DNA of 42,981 nt from Syntrophobacteraceae bacterium. Its GTDB lineage: Bacteria; Desulfobacterota; Syntrophobacteria; Syntrophobacterales; Syntrophobacteraceae. Positions 24,897 to 32,025 of the stretch are shown here, piece by piece (the stretch's first letter is position 1; each line of letters opens with the position of its first letter). The DNA lies in the NCBI GenBank assembly GCA_031292215.1, contig JARLHO010000034.1, positions 1 to 42,981 of the forward strand, read 5' to 3'. The position numbers and the translations under genes were made by a program. Under the pieces are notes generated by a model that made no database searches, was not told the origin of the DNA, and saw only the letters and a list, made by a program, of their open reading frames with translations.

Positions 24897-25469
24897 TCAC
24901 AGCGTCGCCTTGCGAGCCCACGCTTCCCGGTACTGTACGACCGCCTGCTGGGCAATCGACTGCTCGCCCTTTATCTGGGTCTCCTCGGCCAGCTCGCTCG
25001 CAAGCACAAAGGGAATCACCTCGCTCAGCTCCAAGACGAGCTGAGCGAGTTCGGCCATGTGCCGCCTGGCCATATCGGCCAGCTCCTCTTCGTTGAACGC
25101 CAAAACGGTCGTATGGAGCATTCCGTAGCCTATCACCGCGTGGTTTAGCAAAGTGTAATAGTCTCGAAGGCTTTTGGATACCGGCTCATTGGTCCGAAAC
25201 CGTTCATAGATGTATGCGACCGCCCCCATAAAGGATGTCGCCGTTTTTTTGAGCTTGGTTTCAAATCCCCCGTCGACGCTCGAAAGATGGACTTCGAGTT
25301 CACACGCTTGCAAGGTGAGAAGGCCCCTTATTTTTTCAACCACCTCGGAAGCCCGGGGGTATTTTTTTACCCTCTCATCTTTTAGGTGACGTTCGATGCG
25401 CTGGAGCACGGTTTCTTCAACCCCCAGCACGTCAACAAGGCTATCTCGAATTACAGCCAACTTAACCAT
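24897..25469 (-). CDS. Helical protein of unknown function, possibly ferritin-like
   Basis: A 190-residue, almost entirely alpha-helical soluble protein. Several helices carry Glu/His pairs in the spacing seen in ferritin-like four-helix bundles (LQACELEVHL, NHAVIGYGMLHTT, ARRHMAELAQLV). That suggests, but does not prove, a diiron or structural bundle. The ATG at 25469 is chosen because GGAGG lies six bases upstream; an upstream in-frame start adds a proline-rich piece that is probably not translated. It converges with the RNase gene. No family was firmly recognised. Confidence 0.7.
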   Translation of the reverse strand: MVKLAVIRDSLVDVLGVEETVLQRIERHLKDERVKKYPRASEVVEKIRGLLTLQACELEVHLSSVDGGFETKLKKTATSFMGAVAYIYERFRTNEPVSKSLRDYYTLLNHAVIGYGMLHTTVLAFNEEELADMARRHMAELAQLVLELSEVIPFVLASELAEETQIKGEQSIAQQAVVQYREAWARKATL

Positions 25470-25783
25470 TTCATACCTCCATGGGCCGCTGCCTTGCGGT
25501 TTTGGCGCCGTTTCCAAATTCGGTGTTGCCAGCTCTAAATGTAAACAGCCTTTGACCAAATGGAAACCCTCGCCCCCCCCCCGCGCGGGTCGGGTCGGGA
25601 AATTCTTCGGGCCGTTTTTTGTCCGCTTGGCGATATCTAGCTTTTCGGGCTAAAATAATTATGTTAGCTTCTAATCAAATGTCCGACATATTAAGGGAGG
25701 ATGTGTGTGTTCGAAATTCGGGCTGGCTCATCATATAGTGAGTGCTCAATTTGGCTTTCCAAACGAAAGGAGATATGTCTAAA
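25470..25783. other. Divergent intergenic region before the selenoprotein
   Basis: The gap separates the helical protein (minus) from the selenoprotein (plus). An AT-rich block around 25650-25670 (TAAAATAATTATG) could serve a promoter for the selenoprotein. AAGGGAGG at 25693-25700 is a strong ribosome-binding site for a leader ORF described separately. No other structure stands out. Confidence 0.4.
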
Positions 25784-25787
25784 ATGA
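25707..25787 (+). CDS. Candidate leader ORF coupled to the selenoprotein
   Basis: From the GTG at 25707, six bases after AAGGGAGG, an open frame of 26 codons runs to a TGA at 25785-25787 that overlaps the selenoprotein ATG (ATGA). It begins MFEIRAGSSYSECS and contains two cysteines. An in-frame ATG at 25701 lies too close to the ribosome-binding site. The arrangement would couple translation of the two frames. No homology is recognised, so it may instead be chance. Confidence 0.35.
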   Translation: MFEIRAGSSYSECSIWLSKRKEICLK

Positions 25788-26110
25788 TTAACTTGTCGGA
25801 AAAGGCAGAGGACGTCCTCAAAGACTATTTCAGTGGAAAAGAGGTCACCCCGATCCGGATTTTTCTTCAGACCGGCGGGTGAGCGGGTCCATCCCTGGCA
25901 ATGGTTCTGGACGAACCAAAAGTGACTGATGACGTGTTTAAAATTAACGGCTTTACCATGCTGGTCGATAAAGATCTGCACGGAAAAACAAAAGACATAA
26001 CCGTCGATTATGTATCCTACGGCATGGGTTCGGGCTTCCGGGTGGCATCCGAAATTCCTGTCGGCGGGGGCGGCGGGGGCGGTTGTGGCTCCTCCTCGTG
26101 TAGCTGTTAG
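25784..26110 (+). CDS. HesB/IscA-like selenoprotein (in-frame TGA = Sec33)
   Basis: A 108-residue A-type iron-sulfur carrier-like protein in which the TGA at 25880-25882 is read as selenocysteine. Before it lie MINLSEKAEDVLKDYF and RIFLQTGG; after it the same frame continues with AGPSLAMVLDEP, then GFTMLVDKDL and GSGFRVA, up to a Gly-rich tail ending C101-G-S-S-S-C106-S-C108. Sec33 takes the place of the first of the three cluster-binding cysteines of IscA-type proteins. Selenocysteine HesB-like proteins are known in Deltaproteobacteria. The ATG at 25784 fits the AAAGGAG at 25766-25772 better than one at 25775. A candidate SECIS hairpin follows the TGA. An ordinary gene caller would miss it or start it at 25901. 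Confidence 0.85.
25883..25912 (+). promoter_or_regulatory. Candidate bacterial SECIS element
   Basis: Directly after the TGA, GUCCA (25887-25891) can pair with UGGAC (25908-25912); alternatively CCAU (25889-25892) pairs with AUGG (25901-25904) around the loop CCCUGGCA. Bacterial SECIS hairpins lie within about 40 nt after the UGA, inside the coding region, as here. The two folds exclude each other and the active one is not determined. Confidence 0.5.
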
Positions 26111-26154
26111 CGAGTAAACCAGTTTGTAAACAGTTCCTTTTTTTAGCGTCCCGT

Positions 26155-26189
26155 ATCGGGTCCTCCCGATCGACTCGCGAGGACCCGAT
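26155..26189 (+). other. 11-bp perfect inverted repeat in the lspA leader
   Basis: ATCGGGTCCTC (26155-26165) and GAGGACCCGAT (26179-26189) are perfectly complementary around a 13-nt loop, ending 13 bp before the lspA start. No T-run follows, so it is not a typical terminator. A T8-like stretch near 26138 precedes it instead. It may limit or regulate lspA translation. Confidence 0.6.
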
Positions 26190-26202
26190 CGGCAAAATAT
26201 CG

Positions 26203-26688
26203 ATGACCTATTCAAAGCTCCCCAAAATAGTACAGTTTATCCTGCCGGTTGCCGGCCTGGTCGCTTTGGACCAGGCGAGCAAGTACGCCGTAGCCGGCGC
26301 CATGCCGGTAAACACCGGGGTTACCGTAGTTTCGGGCTTTTTCGACGTTGTCTATGTCCGCAACACGGGAGGGGCTTTTAGCCTTTTTGCGGGCGCCGGA
26401 CACCCGTGGACGGTTTACGGACTTGCGGCGATAAGCATTGCCGTGGTTCTAGCAATTGCCTATGCCTTTACGAAAACCGCCCGGAAAGACAACTGGACAA
26501 GACTCTCGTATATATGCGTTGCGGGCGGTGCGGTGGGCAACCTGATCGACCGCATACGGTTTGGGGAAGTAACCGATTTTTTGGATTTCCACGCGGGAAA
26601 CCTCCACTGGCCGGCTTTCAACGTGGCCGATGTGGCCATCTCAACCGGCGCGGCGATGCTGCTGATCTCCCTTATTCGCAAAAAGTGA
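26203..26688 (+). CDS. lspA: Lipoprotein signal peptidase
   Basis: A 161-residue inner-membrane aspartyl protease that cleaves prolipoprotein signal peptides. Four hydrophobic segments are present. Family motifs are DQASKY (23-28), VRNTGGAFSLF (52-62), GNLIDR with catalytic D125 in GEVTDFLDF, and catalytic D143 in FNVADVAI. Length is typical. The start lacks a good ribosome-binding site at normal distance; GAGGACC lies inside the hairpin arm just upstream, so access to it could depend on that hairpin opening. It converges with pilP, stops 12 bp apart. Confidence 0.97.
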   Translation: MTYSKLPKIVQFILPVAGLVALDQASKYAVAGAMPVNTGVTVVSGFFDVVYVRNTGGAFSLFAGAGHPWTVYGLAAISIAVVLAIAYAFTKTARKDNWTRLSYICVAGGAVGNLIDRIRFGEVTDFLDFHAGNLHWPAFNVADVAISTGAAMLLISLIRKK

Positions 26689-26700
26689 AATCAAACGTCA

Positions 26701-27507
26701 TCAAGGGGTCCCGTCGTTTTTCTTTACCATTTTAACCGTAAAATCCTCCGGAACCCTTTGTCTTGTCTGGCTGTTCCACACTTCCTGCTGGACCACAAGG
26801 CAGGTGTCCTGAATTTGCTTGATTACTCCGCCATTGGGCCCTGCCGGGGTGCCCACGCCGACGATAAACCCCTTGCCGGTGGAATCTTCGATAACCGCCA
26901 TTTTGCCCAGCCCGCCCATTGCAATGGCCCTTAGCCCCGTTTCCATTTCGGCCAAACTCATCTTCTGTAGCGGCGTAAGAAACCCGCCCGCCCCGGGGTC
27001 GCTCTTCTCGTTGGTGGTCTGGAGGGAAATGAAGGGCACAAAAGGATCGAGGGCCTTATCGGGAAGAAAAGTAAACCCGGGGGAGTCCAGCATGGCGCTC
27101 GTTTTCTTTACGATGGCCGAGAGTTGCCCGGGTAAAGGCGGCGAGTCCGCCGCACCGGTTTTCTTCCCCGAAAGAGCCGGAAGCCCTTTTGTGGTAATTA
27201 TCGGCGCCTGCCCTGCGGAGGCCACGGCTGAAAGGGGTCTTGCCGGAAATGGTTTTTGCGGGTTCGGGGCCACCCCCTGCACCGCCGCCCCGAGGGGCTT
27301 GGGATGAAGCTGGGCCGCAGTTAGCCGATTAACCGCCGGCGCCCCGGGCAGCGGCCTCTTAACGACCGTTTGCCCCGCCCTCTCACCGGCCGATTCTCCG
27401 GCGAGGGAAACAGAAACCGCCCAGGCCTGCGCTGCAAGAACCAGCAAGATTATCAGAGTAAGACGGCAACCGCTGCTTGGCTTCCTAAAAGATGACCTCG
27501 ATTTCAT
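26701..27507 (-). CDS. pilP: Type IV pilus assembly protein PilP
   Basis: A 268-residue exported protein. Residues 1-40 are a positively charged, hydrophobic signal sequence (LTLIILLVLAAQAWA) without an obvious lipobox. A proline/alanine-rich linker spans about 40-125. The C-terminal domain matches PilP (PF04351): LDPFVPFISL, LTPLQKMSLAEMETGLRAI, AVIEDSTGKGFIVGVGTPAG and DTCLVVQQEVWN. PilP joins the inner-membrane PilNO proteins to the PilQ secretin in the periplasm. Its usual partners pilMNOQ are not in this window; here it follows the GT-C/TPR gene in the pilin island. AGGGGG lies properly upstream of the ATG. Convergent with lspA. Confidence 0.85.
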   Translation of the reverse strand: MKSRSSFRKPSSGCRLTLIILLVLAAQAWAVSVSLAGESAGERAGQTVVKRPLPGAPAVNRLTAAQLHPKPLGAAVQGVAPNPQKPFPARPLSAVASAGQAPIITTKGLPALSGKKTGAADSPPLPGQLSAIVKKTSAMLDSPGFTFLPDKALDPFVPFISLQTTNEKSDPGAGGFLTPLQKMSLAEMETGLRAIAMGGLGKMAVIEDSTGKGFIVGVGTPAGPNGGVIKQIQDTCLVVQQEVWNSQTRQRVPEDFTVKMVKKNDGTP

Positions 27508-27646
27508 GGTTCCCCCTGCTTTTCCTTGACAACAACCAGGTCAATAACATGACTAAACCAAAACCTGACGCTTCCGCATTCAGTCGGCCCGCCGTTTTGC
27601 CGCGCGTGGCGATTTTTTTTACAAGGCATTGACCGCTCTCCACCCC

Positions 27647-30202
27647 TTACTTCTTCCTTAAGGCCGATTCGATCAGTCTGCCCCCGGTTTTCAACTGAAG
27701 GCACAACCCTTTCACAACAGACATCTGCGGATAACCGGGATAGAGCTTAGCTACCATTTCGAAAGCCGAAACCGCCCCCGTGCTGTTCCCGGCTTTGGCC
27801 AGAAAGAAGCCCAGCGCAAGCCAGCCATTCGAATTTTGCGGCTCTGCCGCCAGGACCTTTCTCACCGACTCAACAGCGAGATCGGCATGGTCGCCGCTAA
27901 AAAGATACCAACCTTTTAGCAACAGCGCACTGCTCGATCCCGGAGAAATCATTAGGGCCGCGTTCAGCCGGTTTTCGCCAAGTACTTGAAAGAACCGGGG
28001 CAAGCTTTTCTGTTGCACTAAATATGCCACCGCCATATCGAAACGGAACCTTGAAAAGGGGCTTCGCACATACTTATCAAAGGCATTCCAGTATTTCTTT
28101 TGAGCAAGATTTTGGGCGTCTTCTTTTCGAAAACTCGCAATTTCCGATTTCAAAAAGCGATCGTCGGGATCTTTTGCGTATTCCCTTTCCAACATTTGGC
28201 GGGCATATTGCGGTTCGCTGTGAGTTTTAAACTCCATCGCCGTCAGAAGCACCGCCCGCCTAAGTTCCACGCCTCCGGTCGAGCACCCGCAAACGCCGCC
28301 CCCCTCCGTCCCCAAACCCGTGGAGTGCCCCACGGGCAGGGAGCCTTGGCCCTTCGACGGACCGGTGGCGGGGCCGCCTTTAAGACCCGCATATTCCGGA
28401 ATGGTTTCAAGGCTCGGATCGATTTGTTTGACATCAAAACGGGAAAAAATTTCCACCAGTACCTTTTCAACCAGTTCCTTTTTGTAAAGAGAGCCCTCAT
28501 CGGTGAGCCGCACGTATTGCAACGCTTTGAGAGCCCAGTTGCATGCCTCTTTGGGTTTGTTTTCCATAAGGCAGGCCTGGACGACATTGAGGCAAACATC
28601 GGGGATGGCGTCTGCGTCGATGGCTCTTATGGCCTTGGCCTCTAAAAATTTTTCACTGCGTTCGATCGCTTCCTCCGGCTTGTTCAGCTTAAGGAGCGCG
28701 ATGGCTATGGCGTTTTGGGCAAGGCCATCGGCTTCGTGGCCTTTTTTGCCGATTTTTAGCGCCCTTTGGGCATACTTTAAAGCCTCCTCGTATTGACCGG
28801 CCTCACAAAGGGTATTGGCGTAGTCGGCCATCGCCCTCGGGTTACCGGGCGCTTTTTTAACCGTATCGTACCGGATGGTGAGAGGATTTTCCCAAACGGC
28901 GTTTCGAAGAAACGTAAACATGGCAAAACCGGCTGCGGCCAGCAGCAGCAGGGAGCACGCGGCCTTTGCGAACTCAACTTCGGGGAGGCGCCTGGCCGCC
29001 TTGCGCAAAAGGATCGCAAAGACTGCAGCAACGGACAAGTAGAAACCCATCGAGGGCAGGTAGAGCCGGTGTTCGAAAACGAGCTCGAGGGGGACAATTG
29101 TCGATTCTATTGCCAGGTTCAAAAAAAACCAGACAATCCCGAATGTGATGACCGGAAATCTCTTTCGAAACCTTATGGCCAGAAAAATCATGGCGGCGAG
29201 AACGAGGATGGCCGGAATAGTCGTAAAGGGACTGAAGAGCGAAGTGGAGATCGGGGGGTCATGCTCCATCGAGAGCCTGGAGGGAAAGGGCCAGAGCAGC
29301 AGGGACATGTACCATGCGACCACCCGGGCCTCCGTCAGCAGCCGCTGTACGGCGGTAAAATCCCTGTGGCCATAGCCGCTCAATATTTTTGGCAGTTCCA
29401 CGAAAAATAAATAATAAGTACATGCAACCAGGAGGGCAGCGGCAAACGAGCGCACTTTCCAGCAGCTTTTGCAGCACATGCCCCAGGCTTTTTTCATCCA
29501 GGCGGAATCGAAAAACCAGATATCGATCGTGGCCAGCACAACCGGCAGCATGGCCGCGTTTTCCTTCGATAGACCAGCGCAGAGGCCGGCGAACGCGCAG
29601 AGAAAATAGAAAATAAGCCCCGTCAGCCTTTTTTTTTCGCAACAAAGGCGCGCCTTTATAAAGCACGCCGCGCTCAGTGTAAAAAATAGCGCCTGCATGG
29701 AAGCCATGCGCTGCACCAGGTATGTCACCGCGCTTGTCTGCACCGGGCTTAACGCCCAGATGGCCGCAACGCACAGAGGGAAAAAACCTGCCAGTTCATA
29801 ATGTATTTCGACGAGCGGGCGCGTCCTCTTTTCTGCCGCAAGGACCAGCCCCACAAACCAGAAAAGAGAAAAAAAAGCGAGCAGGTGAATGAGAATATTG
29901 ACCGCGTGAAAATAAATCAACTCGCTGTGGCCGAGATAGTGATCGAGTGCAAATGTCACAACGGGTAAAAAGCGCGTCCAGCCGAACTGGGTCTTGGAAA
30001 GCGCCAGCAGGGAGGCAAGTGAGAGGGAATGCAAATAGAGGGCTCTAGGATATATGAACGACTTAAAATCATCCAGGTAGGGAGGCGAGGTGAACGTGTT
30101 CGAGTAGGAAGATAAAATCATCAGGACGATGAAAAGCAAAAGAGTTAAATGAAGCGGCCTTTTCCATCGAATGCGTGTTCCGGGTTCCATTGGCTGCGCC
30201 AC
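27647..30202 (-). CDS. Polytopic GT-C-like membrane protein with TPR region
   Basis: An 851-residue protein: about ten hydrophobic segments in residues 1-440, then tetratricopeptide-type helices from about 450 (MADYANTLCEAGQYEEALKYAQRAL) and again at the C terminus (NGWLALGFFLAKAGNSTGAVSAFEMVAKL). After the first membrane helix comes PYLDDF (D44-D45), the acidic pair expected in the first periplasmic loop of GT-C glycosyltransferases; the membrane-plus-TPR layout resembles TMTC/PMT-like enzymes. Directly downstream of two pilin genes and upstream of pilP, it is a good candidate for pilin O-glycosylation, which is inference. A Gly/Pro/Cys-rich insertion at about 605-650 is odd. The start is uncertain: GTG 30202 or ATG 30190, neither with a clear ribosome-binding site. 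Confidence 0.8.
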   Translation of the reverse strand: MAQPMEPGTRIRWKRPLHLTLLLFIVLMILSSYSNTFTSPPYLDDFKSFIYPRALYLHSLSLASLLALSKTQFGWTRFLPVVTFALDHYLGHSELIYFHAVNILIHLLAFFSLFWFVGLVLAAEKRTRPLVEIHYELAGFFPLCVAAIWALSPVQTSAVTYLVQRMASMQALFFTLSAACFIKARLCCEKKRLTGLIFYFLCAFAGLCAGLSKENAAMLPVVLATIDIWFFDSAWMKKAWGMCCKSCWKVRSFAAALLVACTYYLFFVELPKILSGYGHRDFTAVQRLLTEARVVAWYMSLLLWPFPSRLSMEHDPPISTSLFSPFTTIPAILVLAAMIFLAIRFRKRFPVITFGIVWFFLNLAIESTIVPLELVFEHRLYLPSMGFYLSVAAVFAILLRKAARRLPEVEFAKAACSLLLLAAAGFAMFTFLRNAVWENPLTIRYDTVKKAPGNPRAMADYANTLCEAGQYEEALKYAQRALKIGKKGHEADGLAQNAIAIALLKLNKPEEAIERSEKFLEAKAIRAIDADAIPDVCLNVVQACLMENKPKEACNWALKALQYVRLTDEGSLYKKELVEKVLVEIFSRFDVKQIDPSLETIPEYAGLKGGPATGPSKGQGSLPVGHSTGLGTEGGGVCGCSTGGVELRRAVLLTAMEFKTHSEPQYARQMLEREYAKDPDDRFLKSEIASFRKEDAQNLAQKKYWNAFDKYVRSPFSRFRFDMAVAYLVQQKSLPRFFQVLGENRLNAALMISPGSSSALLLKGWYLFSGDHADLAVESVRKVLAAEPQNSNGWLALGFFLAKAGNSTGAVSAFEMVAKLYPGYPQMSVVKGLCLQLKTGGRLIESALRKK
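28317..28336. repeat. Palindrome within the GT-C/TPR gene
   Basis: CCCGTGG (28317-28323) and CCACGGG (28330-28336) form a 7-bp perfect hairpin with a 6-nt loop. It lies in a low-complexity stretch (28250-28385) encoding Gly, Pro, Ser and Cys, between two TPR blocks. It looks like a palindromic repeat captured in frame. Confidence 0.5.
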
Positions 30203-30226
30203 AATTTCGTGTATGTGGTAAACATT

Positions 30227-30257
30227 GGAGAAAGCCGGCCTTGGGCCGGCTTTCTCC
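30227..30257 (-). terminator. 14-bp perfect hairpin after the first pilin gene
   Basis: GGAGAAAGCCGGCC pairs perfectly with GGCCGGCTTTCTCC around a 3-nt loop. An A3 tract precedes and a T3 tract follows the GC core on either strand. It lies between the pilin stop and the GT-C gene on the same strand. It could stop most transcripts after the pilin while letting some continue, or protect the pilin message 3' end. Confidence 0.6.
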
Positions 30258-30283
30258 GCGCGGTTAAGTGGTCGAATTCAATT

Positions 30284-30733
30284 TTACTGGATGCCCGAAA
30301 GCCCCATGGCAGTGGCGACACCACCGGTATACGTCCATCCACTGATGATCCCGTTTGCGGCAGCGGGTGTTGCGATTAAAGTTTGCGTGTCAAGGGAGTG
30401 AAGCGGACTTGTAGCGGCGCTTGACGAGATGGTGATTGTGAACGCGCCGCTGGCGGTCGGGCTGATTGCCGCAGGGAAGTATTTCGTATTTGCGTCCGCC
30501 TCGAAAGCCGCCGCCGTCGTACCGGTTGCGAAGGCGCCATTAAGGCTGTAATAGCTCGCCTGAGCTGTTTCAATAGTGTGTATTCCCGGCCAGACCAGGC
30601 TGGTGAGTCGCGCTTTCTGGATATATCTTTGATAGTACGGGACCGCGACGGCAGCCAGAATTCCGATGATCGCCACGACGATCATCAATTCCACGAGTGT
30701 AAAACCCTTGCTATCCTTCATCTTCGTAAACAT
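30284..30733 (-). CDS. pilA: Type IV pilin (first copy)
   Basis: A 149-residue type IVa prepilin. A short leader [10 protein letters not shown] ends at the prepilin peptidase site G|F, followed by [18 protein letters not shown] with Glu at mature position 5. The mature body is long (about 139 residues), not the short Geobacter-type PilA-N, and ends [18 protein letters not shown]. The only cysteines are absent from the C terminus, so no disulfide loop closes it. The ATG at 30733 has AAGGAG six bases upstream. It is a paralogue of the pilin at 31132: the N-terminal helix and the LHSLD...GII segments match. A sigma-54-type promoter is at 30877-30893. Confidence 0.93.
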   Translation of the reverse strand: MFTKMKDSKGFTLVELMIVVAIIGILAAVAVPYYQRYIQKARLTSLVWPGIHTIETAQASYYSLNGAFATGTTAAAFEADANTKYFPAAISPTASGAFTITISSSAATSPLHSLDTQTLIATPAAANGIISGWTYTGGVATAMGLSGIQ

Positions 30734-30876
30734 GTGTTTCTCCTTGTTTGGTTTTGGTGGTTTCATTTGTGCAAGCCTTATTGAACGACAGGGAGTCTGC
30801 ACCTTCACTCAATTCTTATCGTCAATCACTCCCGGTCTCTTAAACTCTTTTTTAACCATCGTCGCAGTATGGGTTG

Positions 30877-30893
30877 AGCAAGATTGATGCCTG
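30877..30893 (-). promoter_or_regulatory. Sigma-54-type (-24/-12) promoter of the first pilin
   Basis: On the minus strand AGGCAT and TTGCT are placed so that the GG and GC pairs are 12 bp apart, as in -24/-12 elements. The start of translation is about 140 bp downstream. A GGACCG-containing extension on the plus-strand side is shared with the promoter of the second pilin. Confidence 0.6.
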
Positions 30894-31131
30894 GACCGCA
30901 TGCACTCCCCGATAATTTCGAGTTAACCGACAAACCGCCAAGGCTAAAGGATTGACAGCGAATGGCGCGATAAAAAGCGCCAACCCGACGACGACGCCCA
31001 CCGTGGAGAGTGACAATTTTTGTCAGTAACGGTGACGAAAAACGGCGCCCGGTTCGGCGGGGGGAAAGGCGGATAGTTAAATCTCGGACCCCTACCTTGT
31101 TTGTCACGACCACTGCCTCCCGTTCACCCGC
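30894..31131 (-). promoter_or_regulatory. Upstream region of the first pilin with activator palindrome (31011-31025)
   Basis: This is the remainder of the gap between the two pilin genes. At 31011-31025 lies TGACAATTTTTGTCA, a palindrome with TGACAA/TTGTCA arms about 133 bp upstream of the -24/-12 element, a typical distance for enhancer-binding activators. TGGCGC (30963-30968) and GCGCCA (30977-30982) form a separate small hairpin. No gene is seen. Confidence 0.55.
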
Positions 31132-31575
31132 TTATTGTTCCCCGTTCAGCCCCAGGCTTGCGGCAAGCGGGCCGCTGATTGCCCAGCTCTTGATTATGCC
31201 CGCCGAGGTAACCGGGCGCGCGTAGAGTACCTGGCCGTCCAGGCTGTGGAGCGGATTTGTCGCCCCCGAGCCCTTGATCGTGAAACTCAAGGTGGAACCG
31301 GAAGGGACGGGAACGCTAAAGTACGACGTATCGGCTCCCAGAAGCATGACATTGAAGGTCGAACCCGAAGGGAAGTAGCTCTGCTGAGCGTAGTAACACG
31401 CAAGATCGGTTTCGATCGCGTGAACGCCCGGAAAAACCAGGCTCACCAGCCGTGATTTCTGAACATATCTTTGATAATAGGGGACCGCCACTGCGGCGAG
31501 TATTCCGACGATCGCCACGACGATCATCAATTCCACGAGTGTAAAGCCCTTTTCTCCCCTTATTTTTAGGCGCAT
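31132..31575 (-). CDS. pilA: Type IV pilin (second copy)
   Basis: A 147-residue type IVa prepilin with leader [10 protein letters not shown], cleavage at G|F and [18 protein letters not shown] (Glu5 present). The body shares the [18 protein letters not shown] and GII segments with the neighbouring pilin but differs in between, so the two are diverged tandem paralogues. Two variable stretches (Tyr/Ser-rich near 60-80 and 95-115) likely form surface loops. GGGGGGAA precedes the ATG. The upstream region has the same promoter-activator layout as the first copy. Whether both are major pilins or one is minor cannot be told. Confidence 0.93.
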   Translation of the reverse strand: MRLKIRGEKGFTLVELMIVVAIVGILAAVAVPYYQRYVQKSRLVSLVFPGVHAIETDLACYYAQQSYFPSGSTFNVMLLGADTSYFSVPVPSGSTLSFTIKGSGATNPLHSLDGQVLYARPVTSAGIIKSWAISGPLAASLGLNGEQ

Positions 31576-31704
31576 ACCATTCCCCCCTGGCCGCAGTCGC
31601 CCGCGTCCGTGTTGACGTAAATGTTTTAGAAGAATCGCTATACAAGCAATTAATCGGAAATTAATTTTAAATCTTCAGTCCTTTTCCACCGTAACAATGC
31701 CATG

Positions 31705-31721
31705 AGCAAAAGTGATGCCGG
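31705..31721 (-). promoter_or_regulatory. Sigma-54-type (-24/-12) promoter of the second pilin
   Basis: On the minus strand CGGCAT and TTGCT are correctly spaced (GG to GC 12 bp). It agrees at most positions with the first pilin promoter, including a shared TGATGCC core and GGACCG extension. It is about 130 bp before the pilin start. Confidence 0.6.
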
Positions 31722-31842
31722 GACCGAGACTATACCGCCCGATCGGAATGAAATAGCGCCGCCGAAAGGGTCATGAGCTTCGTCCTTCATTGCGTTTGCA
31801 AGCGGGCTGCTTTTTTTTGAAACGGAAATAAATCCGTGCCGC

Positions 31843-31857
31843 TGACAATTTTTGTCA
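31843..31857 (-). promoter_or_regulatory. Activator palindrome of the second pilin
   Basis: TGACAATTTTTGTCA occurs here exactly as at 31011-31025 and lies about 137 bp upstream of the second -24/-12 element. It is a candidate site for a PilR-type enhancer-binding protein, though no pilR gene is in the window. The whole gap 31576-32025 has no gene; a TTAAT/ATTAA palindrome near 31650 is in the pilin leader. Confidence 0.6.
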
Positions 31858-31863
31858 TATTTT

Positions 31864-31879
31864 GTGCAAAAGATTGCAC
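31864..31879 (+). promoter_or_regulatory. Inverted repeat GTGCAA-N4-TTGCAC
   Basis: Six-base perfect inverted arms flank AAGA, only 6 bp from the pilin activator palindrome and upstream of the divergent polysaccharide operon. It may be a second operator serving either direction; no protein can be named. Confidence 0.4.
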
Positions 31880-32025
31880 TAAGATTTCAAGTCCAGGAAA
31901 TGGAATGGTTGCTTGCGAAATAGAGGAGTTTCATTCACCCTGATGTCGGGAATGCCGATTCCATGGAAACGGCCTGCCAAAGTTCGGGAAATTATCAGGC
32001 AATCCCTTGCACAAGACGGAGAAAG

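Noticed and set aside
25880-25882. TGA as a nonsense mutation making a pseudogene
   Set aside because: The frame on both sides keeps family conservation and the TGA falls exactly at a cluster-ligand position known to be Sec in HesB-like selenoproteins.
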